Shown piece after piece: positions 22,040 to 31,164 of a stretch of 37,431 nucleotides of DNA (the stretch's first letter is position 1; each line of letters starts with the position of its first letter). Position numbers and translations under genes: made by a program. The stretch lies in contig JAPLIP010000010.1 of the NCBI GenBank assembly GCA_026389065.1, forward strand, positions 1-37,431. Reading direction: 5' to 3'. Source of the stretch: Candidatus Dependentiae bacterium. Its GTDB lineage: Bacteria; Babelota; Babeliae; Babelales; Chromulinivoraceae. The notes under the pieces were generated by a model. That model saw only the letters and a program-made list of their open reading frames with translations, ran no database searches and had not been told where the DNA came from.

Positions 22040-22792
22040 TTATTTTTTATCGTCAGGATTACTTTGTGCTAAATTGTCGTCTAATTGCCTAGCCTGAGAC
22101 AATCGCTCTTTATTTCTATTTCGACAACCCTTAAACTCTTCACTTAAAAACCCTACATCTGGTGAACTTACGAAACTAACCCTTTTTTCACCTTTTTGAT
22201 TCTTTTGATCAGCTAAAGGAGCTTTTGAATCGATATCTGGATCCAAAGCTATTCCAACATTGGAGAATTTTTTTATTAAAGGAAAAGAAATTGCACGAGC
22301 AAACAGAGCGTCTTGCTTAGCAATATTATTTCTTTGCTCAGGAAAAAGAGATGGCGGCCTTGGAATATTATTATAAGACCGATCAGAAGATGACGCACTT
22401 CTTACCGTAGAAAGATCTGGAAATGTTGTAGATAAATGTCCCACTAAAGAACCTTCTTCCCCTAAGGCTTGTTCCCCAGATGCTTTACCAGGGGGTAATA
22501 CAAGTGGCTCAAGAGATAAAAAATCTTGATATTCCTGATTGTTTACATCCCATCCTTGATAAGGATCAGGGACTGGCGCCACGGCTCCTTCTCTGCCAAC
22601 AGGATCTACGATTCCATCCAAAAAAGAATCACTGGGCAAAGAGCGAGAAACCCTTCTTTGATATTCTTCATCATAATCATACCCACTCGTACTCGTATGC
22701 AATTGTCCAAGATGAAAAAAACCTGCTAAAACAGTAACCACAACCAGATTGAATGTGACTTTTTTTGCAAAAAATTGAAAACGTTCTTTCAT
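22040..22792 (-). CDS. Exported protein, paralogue of the 21021-21893 gene
   Basis: This 250-residue protein has a signal peptide (residues 1 to about 32, core FNLVVVTVLAGFFHLG). The mature part is disordered and charged. Shared with its neighbour: IPRPPSLFPE, KQDALFARAISFP, KRVSFVSSPDV and the C-terminal ARQLDDNL helix. AAGGGG stands five bases before the ATG, as in the paralogue. The RVSF tetrapeptide kept in both copies fits the eukaryotic RVxF docking pattern for protein phosphatase 1, an interesting but unproven match. Confidence 0.7.
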   Translation of the reverse strand: MKERFQFFAKKVTFNLVVVTVLAGFFHLGQLHTSTSGYDYDEEYQRRVSRSLPSDSFLDGIVDPVGREGAVAPVPDPYQGWDVNNQEYQDFLSLEPLVLPPGKASGEQALGEEGSLVGHLSTTFPDLSTVRSASSSDRSYNNIPRPPSLFPEQRNNIAKQDALFARAISFPLIKKFSNVGIALDPDIDSKAPLADQKNQKGEKRVSFVSSPDVGFLSEEFKGCRNRNKERLSQARQLDDNLAQSNPDDKK

Positions 22793-22828
22793 AAAAACCC
22801 CTTGTTAAAAACTTATCCCATATAGTTT

Positions 22829-22858
22829 ATTGTAACTCAAAGATGGCAACAATAGCAA
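22829..22858 (-). promoter_or_regulatory. Promoter of the 22040-22792 gene
   Basis: Minus strand TTGCTA (22853-22858), 18 bases, TACAAT (22829-22834). Part of the duplicated upstream region. Confidence 0.65.
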
Positions 22859-22902
22859 TTTTTATCAAAAAAAGCTTAATTAAAAAGCGTTTTTAAAAGT
22901 TT

Positions 22903-24231
22903 TTATTTTAACTTCTTATCTTGAATAGCAACTCCAAGCTGCTCTAATTTCAGACGCAACTGATCAGACAATGCCCAATCTTTTTCTTGTCTTGCTATAT
23001 CTCTTTGATCCAAAAGTAACTGAATCTCAGGAGTTATCTCAACTTCTTTGTGAATCATAGGAGCAAGCGTTAATCCCAAAACATTGACTAAAAATGACTT
23101 AACCAGGGATTTGGATTTATTGTCTTTTTGCAACAATGGCAAACTTTCAAACAAAACTCCAAAAACTCCAGATGTATTTAAATCATCTTTTAAGCATTCA
23201 AGCATACGACTAACTACGAAATCTTGCTCAGTCAAAGATAAAGCAGCTTCTTGAGTCTCTGCAAAAAAATCTACTATTCTTTTATAAGCCGTTTGAGTTG
23301 ATATTAAATCTTGAAAAGAAAAATCTAATGGGCCTCGATAATGATGCTTTAAAAAGTAAAATCTGACCACCATTGGATCAAACTTTTCAAAAACTTCTTG
23401 GAGTGTGAAAAAATTATTGAGAGATTTTGACATTTTTTCTTTATTAATGCGCACAAAAGCATTATGCAGCCAATATTTTACAAAGGGCTCAGGGTACAAA
23501 CTTTCAGATTGAGCAATTTCGTTTTCATGGTGTGGAAACATTAAGTCCATCCCGCCGCCATGAATATCAATACTACCCTGAAAAATATCATGTGCCATAG
23601 CCGAGCATTCAATATGCCAACCAGGCCTTCCCATGCCCCAAGGACTCTGAAAACCGACGATATCATCACGCTTCCACAAAGCAAAATCTAATGGATTTTC
23701 TTTGCACTCATCTATTTCAACGCGTGAACCAGAATCTAAATCTTTAATTTTTTGTTTTGATAATTGTCCGTACTGAGCAAAAGATAAAACCCTAAAATAA
23801 ACGCTACCATCTTTTTGATATGCAGCTCCTTTTTGAATTAATCCTTGAGTAAATGCAATAATTTGCGGAATCATTTCTGTAACTAGCGGCTCAAAATTTG
23901 GGACCTTACAATTGAGCTGCTTCATGTCACTACCAAACGCTTTTATATAAGGCTTGGTAATCTCTTTATAGAGCAAAGGATCCCCTAATTCCTTGCTAGC
24001 TCTCGTCAAAATCTTATCGTCAATATCTGTAAAATTTCGAGCATATGTAACATCATAACCAAGGAAAGTTAACAATCTATAAACCAAATCAAATGTCACA
24101 TAACATCTGCCATGGCCAATATGTGGATAATCATAAGGAGTAATTCCACAGACATACATTGAAACCTTACCTTCACGGCTTGGATTAAAAACTTCTTTTT
24201 TTTGAGTCATTGTGTTTGTAAAAACAATCAT
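22903..24231 (-). CDS. cysS: Cysteinyl-tRNA synthetase
   Basis: This class I synthetase charges tRNA-Cys. I chose the ATG at 24231 (442 residues) because family alignment begins at MIVFTNTMTQKKEVF; the open frame extends to 24321, but that part is a hydrophobic, non-family stretch in the promoter region. HIGH is at residues 37-40, KMSKS near 270, and the zinc ligands are C28, the Cys in GWHIECSAMAHD and the His residues in MFPHHENE. Length is at the lower end for the family. No T-box-like leader is seen upstream. Cytosolic; divergent from bamA. Confidence 0.95.
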   Translation of the reverse strand: MIVFTNTMTQKKEVFNPSREGKVSMYVCGITPYDYPHIGHGRCYVTFDLVYRLLTFLGYDVTYARNFTDIDDKILTRASKELGDPLLYKEITKPYIKAFGSDMKQLNCKVPNFEPLVTEMIPQIIAFTQGLIQKGAAYQKDGSVYFRVLSFAQYGQLSKQKIKDLDSGSRVEIDECKENPLDFALWKRDDIVGFQSPWGMGRPGWHIECSAMAHDIFQGSIDIHGGGMDLMFPHHENEIAQSESLYPEPFVKYWLHNAFVRINKEKMSKSLNNFFTLQEVFEKFDPMVVRFYFLKHHYRGPLDFSFQDLISTQTAYKRIVDFFAETQEAALSLTEQDFVVSRMLECLKDDLNTSGVFGVLFESLPLLQKDNKSKSLVKSFLVNVLGLTLAPMIHKEVEITPEIQLLLDQRDIARQEKDWALSDQLRLKLEQLGVAIQDKKLK

Positions 24232-24333
24232 AGAAAAATTCTTTTTTATAAAATAAATATCATTTGAAAAAATATACCCAATTTCAAAAAAAAATAGTAT
24301 CATAAAACAATCTAAAAGCATAAACTTTCAAGC

Positions 24334-24350
24334 TGGGTTGCAGCAACCCA
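24334..24350. promoter_or_regulatory. Palindrome in the bamA leader
   Basis: TGGGTTG-CAG-CAACCCA, a perfect 7-bp dyad about 30 bases before the bamA start and between the divergent cysS and bamA genes. Could be an operator or an mRNA hairpin. Confidence 0.4.
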
Positions 24351-24380
24351 AACTTAGATTTCAATTCAGGAGAAAATTGG

Positions 24381-27143
24381 ATGGCACTTGAGAACAAAAA
24401 AATTGTAGCGAAGTTATTTCTAGTATCACTTGGTTTTTATTTTAGCACACAAGAAACACAAGGCGAAAAAGAAAAAAACCAACACAGCACAATTAAAAAA
24501 GTAACGAAGCAAAAAAGAAACTCATCAAAAAACACTGCAGATAAATCAACAAACACTCTATCTGATCAAGAATTATCTTATCGAGAGATAAAAGATCAAA
24601 ATGTTTCTAGTGAGATTACAGATACTCTAACAAGTCAAGAAAACACAGATGAAACAACTAACAATTCTCAAGATGTTAAATCTGATTCAATCATTTCACC
24701 AAGCTATCTACCAACAACCATTGATTTTACCAAGAGACTATCTCTGCATGATGAACATAGAAAAATCAATGAAATTAACGTTTCTGGAAATATAATTATT
24801 TCTAAAGATTCTATTATCAACAGCTCACCTTTAAAGGTTGGTGACGAGTTTAGTTCAAATTACACTGCAACAATGATTAAAAACTTATACAAACTTGGCT
24901 ATTTTCATCAGGTAAAAGTCTACGCTGCGCCTGTTGGCAAAGACAAAATTAATCTTTTGATATCTGTCCAAGAAAAACCAAAGCTTAAAGATGTAACATT
25001 TGTTGGTAACAAAGCTATTTCAGAAAAAGACCTAAAAGCTGAATTAAAAGTGGATAAAATTTCTACTCTTATTCAAGGTGAAATAAAAGCGCTTATCGTA
25101 AAACTCAAAAAATATTATCGCAAGAAAAACTTCCACCACGCACAAATAACCGCAGATTTAAAGCATGATTTAGATGGTAGAGTTTCTGTAGAATTTACTA
25201 TCAAAGAAGGCAAAAAGTCTTACTTAAATCGCATTTCATTTAAAGGAAATAAGCGAATTTCAGGTAAAAAACTCAGAAGAGCTATTTTTTCTAAAGAAGA
25301 TTGGATTCTTGGACTTCTTGATCATTCGGGTACTTACAATCCTGAAATGTCAGAAGGTGATAAATATATGATTGAAGAATTATATAAAAACCATGGATTC
25401 ATACAGGCAAAAGTGACTGATACATTAATCGAACAAAATCCTGTAACGCAGGATTATCATATTACGTACACAATCCAAGAAGGTGATCGCTACAGAATTA
25501 AAGCTGTAAACGTACAAGGCAATCATCTGGTTAGCGAAGATCGACTTAGAGCTATTATACCTATTTGCGAAGGTCAATATTATTCCCTAGAAAATATACG
25601 AAGCGCATTAGAAAATCTACGCCTGATCTGGGGTGAACATGGCTATATTTTTGCAGATATTGAACCGTCAATTGAGACCGATGAAAAAACTAAATTGGTA
25701 ACTATATCTTTTAACTCCGATTTAAAAGAGCAAGTTTATTTAAATAGATTAACCGTTCGAGGTAACACAAAAACTCGTGATAAAGTTATCCGACGAAACA
25801 TCTTGCTAAACGAAGGCGAACTAATCACCAATATATTTATGGAGATTTCTAAGTCCTCTGTAAGCCGCCTAGGATATTTCGATCCTAAAAATGGTGTTAA
25901 TTGGAAAACAATTCGTATTGACAACGCTCATGCCGATTTGGATTTAGTTCTACAAGAAATAAAAACTGGCTACTTCAATATGAACCTAAGCTTTGGGGGA
26001 TCTCCAACAAATAGAAACTCTCCTCAAACAGGCCTGAGCTTCTCATGTAGCGCTGGTGATCGTAACTTTGTGGGCTCTGGTGTAGATCTGTCCACATCGG
26101 CTGATATTTCTTCAAAATATAGCTCGCTTACGACAACGGCAACTAACCCTTGGATGTTTGACAAACCAATCAAGGGAATTGCAAACGCTTACATAAAATC
26201 ATCTGAATATGATGATCAAATTGATATTGCCCAAGAAGCACCTCTTGAACGAATTGTTGGTGGAATCGTTGGACTTGGATATGTAAGCAAACTCCTTGGT
26301 GGAATTAACGTTGATGGTAATGTCAGCGCAGAGAGAATAACTTATAATAGCAAAATAAAAGCAGCTCAAAAATTCAACAAAGCTGATCAAACAATTGCTC
26401 AGATTCTTTTAGACAAGAACTTTCAAACGGGTAATCAAATTTCATTTATTGGATCTTTAACTCAAGATCTTAGAAATGGAATAGCATTTCCAACAAACGG
26501 TCATCAATGGAAATGGTTTACTCAGCTTACAGTTCCTGGATGGAATAGCAGATGCAATACTCCACATCTTGAAACTGGGCCTAATCGCAATGCCTGCTTT
26601 AACTACTTTAAATCAGAACTTGATGTGACCTGGTACACACCATTAATTAATGAACATGACCTGGTTTTATGTATTCATGCAAACATGGGTATTATCAAGC
26701 CATTTAAAGGTAAAGACGCACCATGGAAAGCATTCTATCACATGGGGGGTCCGACAACTATTCGTGGTTATCTTTATGGACAAGTTGGACCAACATGGAA
26801 AACAGATTCTATTGGAGCAACCAAAGGATTTTGTGCAAACGTAGAGTTTATAGTTCCTCTTTCATCTAACTTAAATACTCGTGGAGTTATATTTTACGAT
26901 GGTGGTGCTGGTTGGGATACTCCTTACTTTAATGAGTTTTCTCAGGCTGCAAAGGATGCTGGACTGAGCTTCCAAAAAGCATTTAGTAATAACAATTTTG
27001 TATATCGACATAGCGTTGGTATTGGTATTCGAATTAAATCACCAACTCCATTACAAGTGGATTTTGGTATTAAATTAAATCCAAGCAAATTGTTTAAAAA
27101 CGAACTCACTCAAATGCATTTAAATATGGTTCATGAGTTCTAA
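24381..27143 (+). CDS. bamA: Outer-membrane protein assembly factor BamA (Omp85)
   Basis: This 920-residue protein inserts beta-barrel proteins into the outer membrane. Order: signal peptide 1-28; Lys/Ser/Thr-rich linker about 29-120; about five POTRA domains 130-510 (for example INEINVSGNIIISKDSI, LKDVTFVGNKAIS and VYLNRLTVRGNTKTRDKVI); then a 16-strand barrel to the C-terminus with the family motif IRGY (GGPTTIRGYLYGQ) in loop 6 and a final Phe (NMVHEF), the usual barrel signal. The polar linker before POTRA1 is longer than in Escherichia coli. SD AGGAG lies eight bases upstream. This gene is good evidence for a diderm cell. Confidence 0.95.
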   Translation: MALENKKIVAKLFLVSLGFYFSTQETQGEKEKNQHSTIKKVTKQKRNSSKNTADKSTNTLSDQELSYREIKDQNVSSEITDTLTSQENTDETTNNSQDVKSDSIISPSYLPTTIDFTKRLSLHDEHRKINEINVSGNIIISKDSIINSSPLKVGDEFSSNYTATMIKNLYKLGYFHQVKVYAAPVGKDKINLLISVQEKPKLKDVTFVGNKAISEKDLKAELKVDKISTLIQGEIKALIVKLKKYYRKKNFHHAQITADLKHDLDGRVSVEFTIKEGKKSYLNRISFKGNKRISGKKLRRAIFSKEDWILGLLDHSGTYNPEMSEGDKYMIEELYKNHGFIQAKVTDTLIEQNPVTQDYHITYTIQEGDRYRIKAVNVQGNHLVSEDRLRAIIPICEGQYYSLENIRSALENLRLIWGEHGYIFADIEPSIETDEKTKLVTISFNSDLKEQVYLNRLTVRGNTKTRDKVIRRNILLNEGELITNIFMEISKSSVSRLGYFDPKNGVNWKTIRIDNAHADLDLVLQEIKTGYFNMNLSFGGSPTNRNSPQTGLSFSCSAGDRNFVGSGVDLSTSADISSKYSSLTTTATNPWMFDKPIKGIANAYIKSSEYDDQIDIAQEAPLERIVGGIVGLGYVSKLLGGINVDGNVSAERITYNSKIKAAQKFNKADQTIAQILLDKNFQTGNQISFIGSLTQDLRNGIAFPTNGHQWKWFTQLTVPGWNSRCNTPHLETGPNRNACFNYFKSELDVTWYTPLINEHDLVLCIHANMGIIKPFKGKDAPWKAFYHMGGPTTIRGYLYGQVGPTWKTDSIGATKGFCANVEFIVPLSSNLNTRGVIFYDGGAGWDTPYFNEFSQAAKDAGLSFQKAFSNNNFVYRHSVGIGIRIKSPTPLQVDFGIKLNPSKLFKNELTQMHLNMVHEF

Positions 27144-27169
27144 TAATAAATTGTTTATGAAAAAGGTTG

Positions 27170-27197
27170 TTGCGCTTTGATTGTTTTTTTTTATAAG
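27170..27197 (+). promoter_or_regulatory. Possible promoter of the ftsL-ftsI pair
   Basis: TTGCGC (27170-27175), 16 bases, TATAAG (27192-27197), 25 bases before the first possible ATG. Confidence 0.45.
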
Positions 27198-27221
27198 CTA
27201 TGTTTTATCAATAGCTAAAGA

Positions 27222-27545
27222 ATGTTGGTGATAATGAAAAACAAAACACTGCTCATTTTTGCAGCATTAATAAATTTAATAATGATTTTTTTATTAATTC
27301 ATAAGCAAAATAAAATTATAAAAATACTCTATGAGATGCAACAACTTCATGAACAGCAAGATGATCTGTTACAACAAAAAAAAGTCCTTACGCTTGCCTT
27401 TCACAAAGGCCAACAACTTTCAACGATACAACATTTTGCTAAAAACAAACTTTTAATGAATCCAATTACCCTAAAAGAAGCAAAAACTATCAACTCGCCA
27501 ACTGATCAAAAAATTAATGACTCTCAACCAAAAGCAGAGGCGTAA
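27222..27545 (+). CDS. FtsL-like cell-division protein
   Basis: This 107-residue protein has a short cytoplasmic start, one transmembrane helix (about residues 9-25, LLIFAALINLIMIFLLI) and a periplasmic coiled coil (IIKILYEMQQLHEQQDDLLQQKKVL), then FAKNKLLMNP. Size, topology and position just before ftsI match FtsL, which links FtsB and FtsQ to FtsI in the divisome; sequence similarity is naturally low. Its stop overlaps the ftsI ATG (TAATG). The true start may be the ATG at 27234, preceded by GGTGAT. Confidence 0.7.
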   Translation: MLVIMKNKTLLIFAALINLIMIFLLIHKQNKIIKILYEMQQLHEQQDDLLQQKKVLTLAFHKGQQLSTIQHFAKNKLLMNPITLKEAKTINSPTDQKINDSQPKAEA

Positions 27546-29188
27546 TGGATAGCTCTCACAATAATTATTTCAGGCTTTTTACCGTAATTATCGTATTTTT
27601 CATGCTTTACAGCATGATTATTTTGAATTTATATTTTATACAAATTCAACAAACCAACTTTTTTAAAAATCTTGGGGACAAACAGTACAACATAACACTT
27701 CAGACCTTGCCACAACGTGCTTATATTTTCGACAGAGACAATATCCCTGTCGCAATTAATAAAGATAGCGTTGCGGCCTTTATTTTGCCAAAAACATTAT
27801 CAAACCAAAAAGACCTTTACGCTTTCTTAAAAAAACATTTCCCTCAGGCTTATGAAAGAATGACCAGCAGCAAGGGCAAGAACTTCATGTTTATCAAGCG
27901 AAATCTTTCGCCAGAAGAACTAGAACTGATAAACCAAGCAAAGATACCAGACATTAATTTACTCAACGAATCAAGCCGGTTTTATCCTTACGAGTCACTT
28001 GGTTCAATTGTGGGAATAACAGACATAGACAATGCTGGATTATTTGGAATTGAATCAATGTACAACAAAGAGCTTTCTGGAACGCCAACTACATATAACC
28101 TTAAAAAAGATGCAAAGTCTCATCATTTTTACTTTGGAAAAGAAACGAAACATCAAGGCATTGAAGGTCAGCCAATCACGCTGACAATATCTGCCGATCT
28201 TCAATTTAAATTCCAAACTATTTTAAATGATGCAATTATCACCTATGGAGCTACAGAAGCCGGAGCTTTAGCAATTGATCCACAAACTGGAGAAATTCTT
28301 GCTGCAGTTTCTTATCCTGATTTTGATCCAAACAATACTAAAAATTTAGACATGGAAACAACTAAGTGCCGCCCCATCGTAAACAGCTTTGAAAGCGGAT
28401 CTGTTCTAAAAATATTTGCAGCGGTTGCAGCGCTGCAAGAGGGAGCAACAGCGCTAGATGAAATTATTGATTGTGAAAACACAAAAGAAACAAGGCTTGA
28501 TAATTTAAGGCTCAGAACTATTCAACCGCACGGCAAAATTTCATTTTTAGAAATTATTGCACACTCCAACAACATAGGAATAGTCAAGGTTGCCAAGCGA
28601 CTTGGAGCTGATCTATATGATTATTATAAACTTTTTGGATTTGGAGAGTTTACTGGACTTAACTTTCCAGGAGAGCAAAAAGGCTTTGTAAACCATCCTT
28701 CAAATTGGTCTGCTTACTCCATTCAGTCTCTTTCATATGGTTATGAAATTTCCACATCTATGCTACAGCTTGCGCGCGGATTTAGCATGATAGTCAATGG
28801 TGGATACCTCGTAACTCCAAAGCTTATAAAAAATGATGATGTTACAAAAACTGGTCCATTTTTATCACAAAAAACAATTGATGATGCGGTCAAAATACTT
28901 GAAGCAACCGTAGAAATCGGAAGCGGAAAAAAAGCCAATATTCCTGGATACAAAATCCTTGGAAAAACAGGAACTACAAATATTTTAGTGGATGGAAAAT
29001 ATAATGAAGATCGACACTTTTATTCATTTATTGGATCAGTACAAAAAGATGATTACCATCGAGTGATTGTTTGCTATGTAAAAGACTCTAAACGCGCGAC
29101 CTACGCTTCAATGGTTACAGCGCCACTTTTCAGGCAGCTTGCAGAAAGTATGATTCTACAAGAGCAGACTAAAAACATGACGCTGTAA
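27545..29188 (+). CDS. ftsI: Penicillin-binding protein, FtsI/PBP3 type transpeptidase
   Basis: This 547-residue protein cross-links septal peptidoglycan. One transmembrane helix (residues 12-32), a dimerisation/pedestal domain (LPQRAYIFDRDNIPVAIN), then a transpeptidase domain with S286-V-L-K289, S340-N-N342 and K473-T-G475, all intact. No PASTA domains. Directly coupled to the ftsL-like gene. The usual dcw neighbours (mraZ, mraW, mur genes) are absent, so the cluster has been broken up. It implies that the cell still makes peptidoglycan or uses a septal remnant. Confidence 0.92.
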   Translation: MDSSHNNYFRLFTVIIVFFMLYSMIILNLYFIQIQQTNFFKNLGDKQYNITLQTLPQRAYIFDRDNIPVAINKDSVAAFILPKTLSNQKDLYAFLKKHFPQAYERMTSSKGKNFMFIKRNLSPEELELINQAKIPDINLLNESSRFYPYESLGSIVGITDIDNAGLFGIESMYNKELSGTPTTYNLKKDAKSHHFYFGKETKHQGIEGQPITLTISADLQFKFQTILNDAIITYGATEAGALAIDPQTGEILAAVSYPDFDPNNTKNLDMETTKCRPIVNSFESGSVLKIFAAVAALQEGATALDEIIDCENTKETRLDNLRLRTIQPHGKISFLEIIAHSNNIGIVKVAKRLGADLYDYYKLFGFGEFTGLNFPGEQKGFVNHPSNWSAYSIQSLSYGYEISTSMLQLARGFSMIVNGGYLVTPKLIKNDDVTKTGPFLSQKTIDDAVKILEATVEIGSGKKANIPGYKILGKTGTTNILVDGKYNEDRHFYSFIGSVQKDDYHRVIVCYVKDSKRATYASMVTAPLFRQLAESMILQEQTKNMTL

Positions 29189-29199
29189 TTTAAAGTTTT

Positions 29200-30969
29200 T
29201 TATACAGATAAAGAATAGACTGCTTCAGGTTGTTCGATGCCGCAAAGCTCATACACATCTTTTCCAAAAACGGTACCATCTTCCATAAGCATATCGACAA
29301 GTTCCATCAATTTGTCTTGATGATCAAATATAATCTTATAAGCAACAGCGCGACACTGCGCAATTATTTGTGCCACCTCATTATGTAACTTTGTTGCTAT
29401 TTCATTGGGCAAATGATCTTGATTATGTATGAATTCTGCAAACGTTACATCTTTAAACTCATCAGTCATGCCATAATGCATAACCATTTCAGTTGCTATT
29501 TTTCTTGCAGAGGCCAAATCGCTCGAAGCTCCAGCACCTCTTCCACCATAAATAATTTCTTCTGCCACACTTCCAGCAAGAGCTACAACAATTTCTGCGA
29601 GCATTTCATCTTCATAGCGAGAATGCCTTTCTTTGATTTCTATACCAAAAGTAAGACCCATGGCGCCACCGCGTGGAATTATCGTAACTTTATAAAGCGG
29701 TGTTGCAAGCTCTTGATACACATGGGCCAATGCATGCCCAGCTTCATGAACGGCTGTTTTCCAGAATTCTAAATTAGAAATCTCCATTCCTCTTGTTTCA
29801 CGCCCTAAAAACATAAAGTCGCGAGCCTGATCAATATGACTCATCGTAACAAATCTTTGACCTTGACGAACTGCTAAGATTGCAGCTTCATTTACAAGCT
29901 GTGCAATCTGTGCTCCAGAAAATCCAGTAGTTCCTTGTGCAATTTTTTCAACATCAATATCAAACGATGTTTTAACCTTTTTTAAATGAACTTTTAAAAT
30001 CTTAATTCGATCTTTTTTAAAAGGTACATCAATATTAATTTTACGATCAAACCTGCCAGGACGCATTAACGCAGGATCAAGAACGTCAGATCTATTTGTT
30101 GCTCCAACTACAATAATTGGATTTTCTTGTTGCTCAAATCCATCCATTTCTGCAAGAAGCTGATTTAAGGTTTGGGTTAATTCATTATCTCCACCAGAGC
30201 CATGAGCAACTCTTTTTCTTCCGATTGCATCAATTTCATCAATGAAAATAATACAAGGTGAAAGTTCTTTTGCTATTGCAAATAAATTACGCATGCGAGA
30301 AGCACCAATTCCAACAATTGCTTCAATGAACTCTGATGCATTTATGTATAAAAACGGACAATCTGTTTCTCCAGCAAGAGCGCGAGCTAAAAGAGTTTTT
30401 CCATTTCCAGGAGGACCTGATAACAAAACTCCTTTTGGAACATGAGCACCCATTTCTATAAATTTTCTTGGATCTTTTAAGAAACTTAAAATATCAAAAA
30501 GATCTTCTTTTGCACTATCAAGTCCGGCAACATCTTTAAACCGAGTAGAAATAATTCCTGGGCCAAAAATCCTTACTCCAGATCTCGAAAAATTTAAAAA
30601 ATTACCATCTTCCTCTTCTTCTTGATCACACGGCAAGTGAGATATAATTTTATTTTTATTTAAATAAATCATAGCCAACGATAAAAAACTACCACAGGCA
30701 ATAGGATTACGATTTGCAATTATAAAATTTTGAATTTCTGCCGGATATAAATAAGTAGTAATTAATGCTGCAACAGACATCGTAAAAATGAGTGGGTGAT
30801 TTTTAAAAGAGTCTTCAATAAAAGTTCTATTCAACGCAGCTGGACCAGCGGTATATTTATAATCATCTTTTCTTTCTTGTTGCTTTTTAGGGCTGCGAGA
30901 ATAAATATTTGCTTCAAAGCTTAAAGCACAAAATATAAAAAAGATTTTAAAAAATGGAATTTGCTTCAT
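29200..30969 (-). CDS. ftsH: FtsH-type membrane AAA+ zinc metalloprotease
   Basis: I chose the ATG at 30969 (589 residues); the open frame continues to 31293 but would overlap the divergent gene and is not family-like. N-terminal signal/TM (5-20), TM (60-76), a further hydrophobic stretch (90-103), then AAA+ with Walker A GPPGNGKT (185-192), Walker B IFIDEID (241-247) and the second region of homology RPGRFDRK (303-310). The protease has HEAGH (408-412) and D484 as third zinc ligand. It degrades misfolded membrane proteins. Oddity: the conserved pore motif FVG is IVG here (I218), losing the aromatic residue normally needed to pull substrate. Periplasmic part is much shorter than in Escherichia coli. 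Confidence 0.92.
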   Translation of the reverse strand: MKQIPFFKIFFIFCALSFEANIYSRSPKKQQERKDDYKYTAGPAALNRTFIEDSFKNHPLIFTMSVAALITTYLYPAEIQNFIIANRNPIACGSFLSLAMIYLNKNKIISHLPCDQEEEEDGNFLNFSRSGVRIFGPGIISTRFKDVAGLDSAKEDLFDILSFLKDPRKFIEMGAHVPKGVLLSGPPGNGKTLLARALAGETDCPFLYINASEFIEAIVGIGASRMRNLFAIAKELSPCIIFIDEIDAIGRKRVAHGSGGDNELTQTLNQLLAEMDGFEQQENPIIVVGATNRSDVLDPALMRPGRFDRKINIDVPFKKDRIKILKVHLKKVKTSFDIDVEKIAQGTTGFSGAQIAQLVNEAAILAVRQGQRFVTMSHIDQARDFMFLGRETRGMEISNLEFWKTAVHEAGHALAHVYQELATPLYKVTIIPRGGAMGLTFGIEIKERHSRYEDEMLAEIVVALAGSVAEEIIYGGRGAGASSDLASARKIATEMVMHYGMTDEFKDVTFAEFIHNQDHLPNEIATKLHNEVAQIIAQCRAVAYKIIFDHQDKLMELVDMLMEDGTVFGKDVYELCGIEQPEAVYSLSV

Positions 30970-31164
30970 ATTGTTTCTTTCAAAATAAGGTTTTTGTACT
31001 ATCTGCTTAGGACCAAAATAATATAAAAACAGAGTAAAAACAATAACAATGTCTCGACTAACTAGAAAGATCACAAAAACAGATTGATTTTTAAAATTAT
31101 CAAAAATAAAGTTATGTGATATGGTACAAATAAAGATAAACAACCTTGTAAAAAGGAACGTAGA

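Noticed and set aside
24232-24321. N-terminal extension of cysteinyl-tRNA synthetase
   Set aside because: Hydrophobic, AT-rich and outside the family alignment; likely promoter and leader.
24232-24380. T-box leader for cysS
   Set aside because: No T-box sequence or antiterminator structure is visible in the short upstream region.
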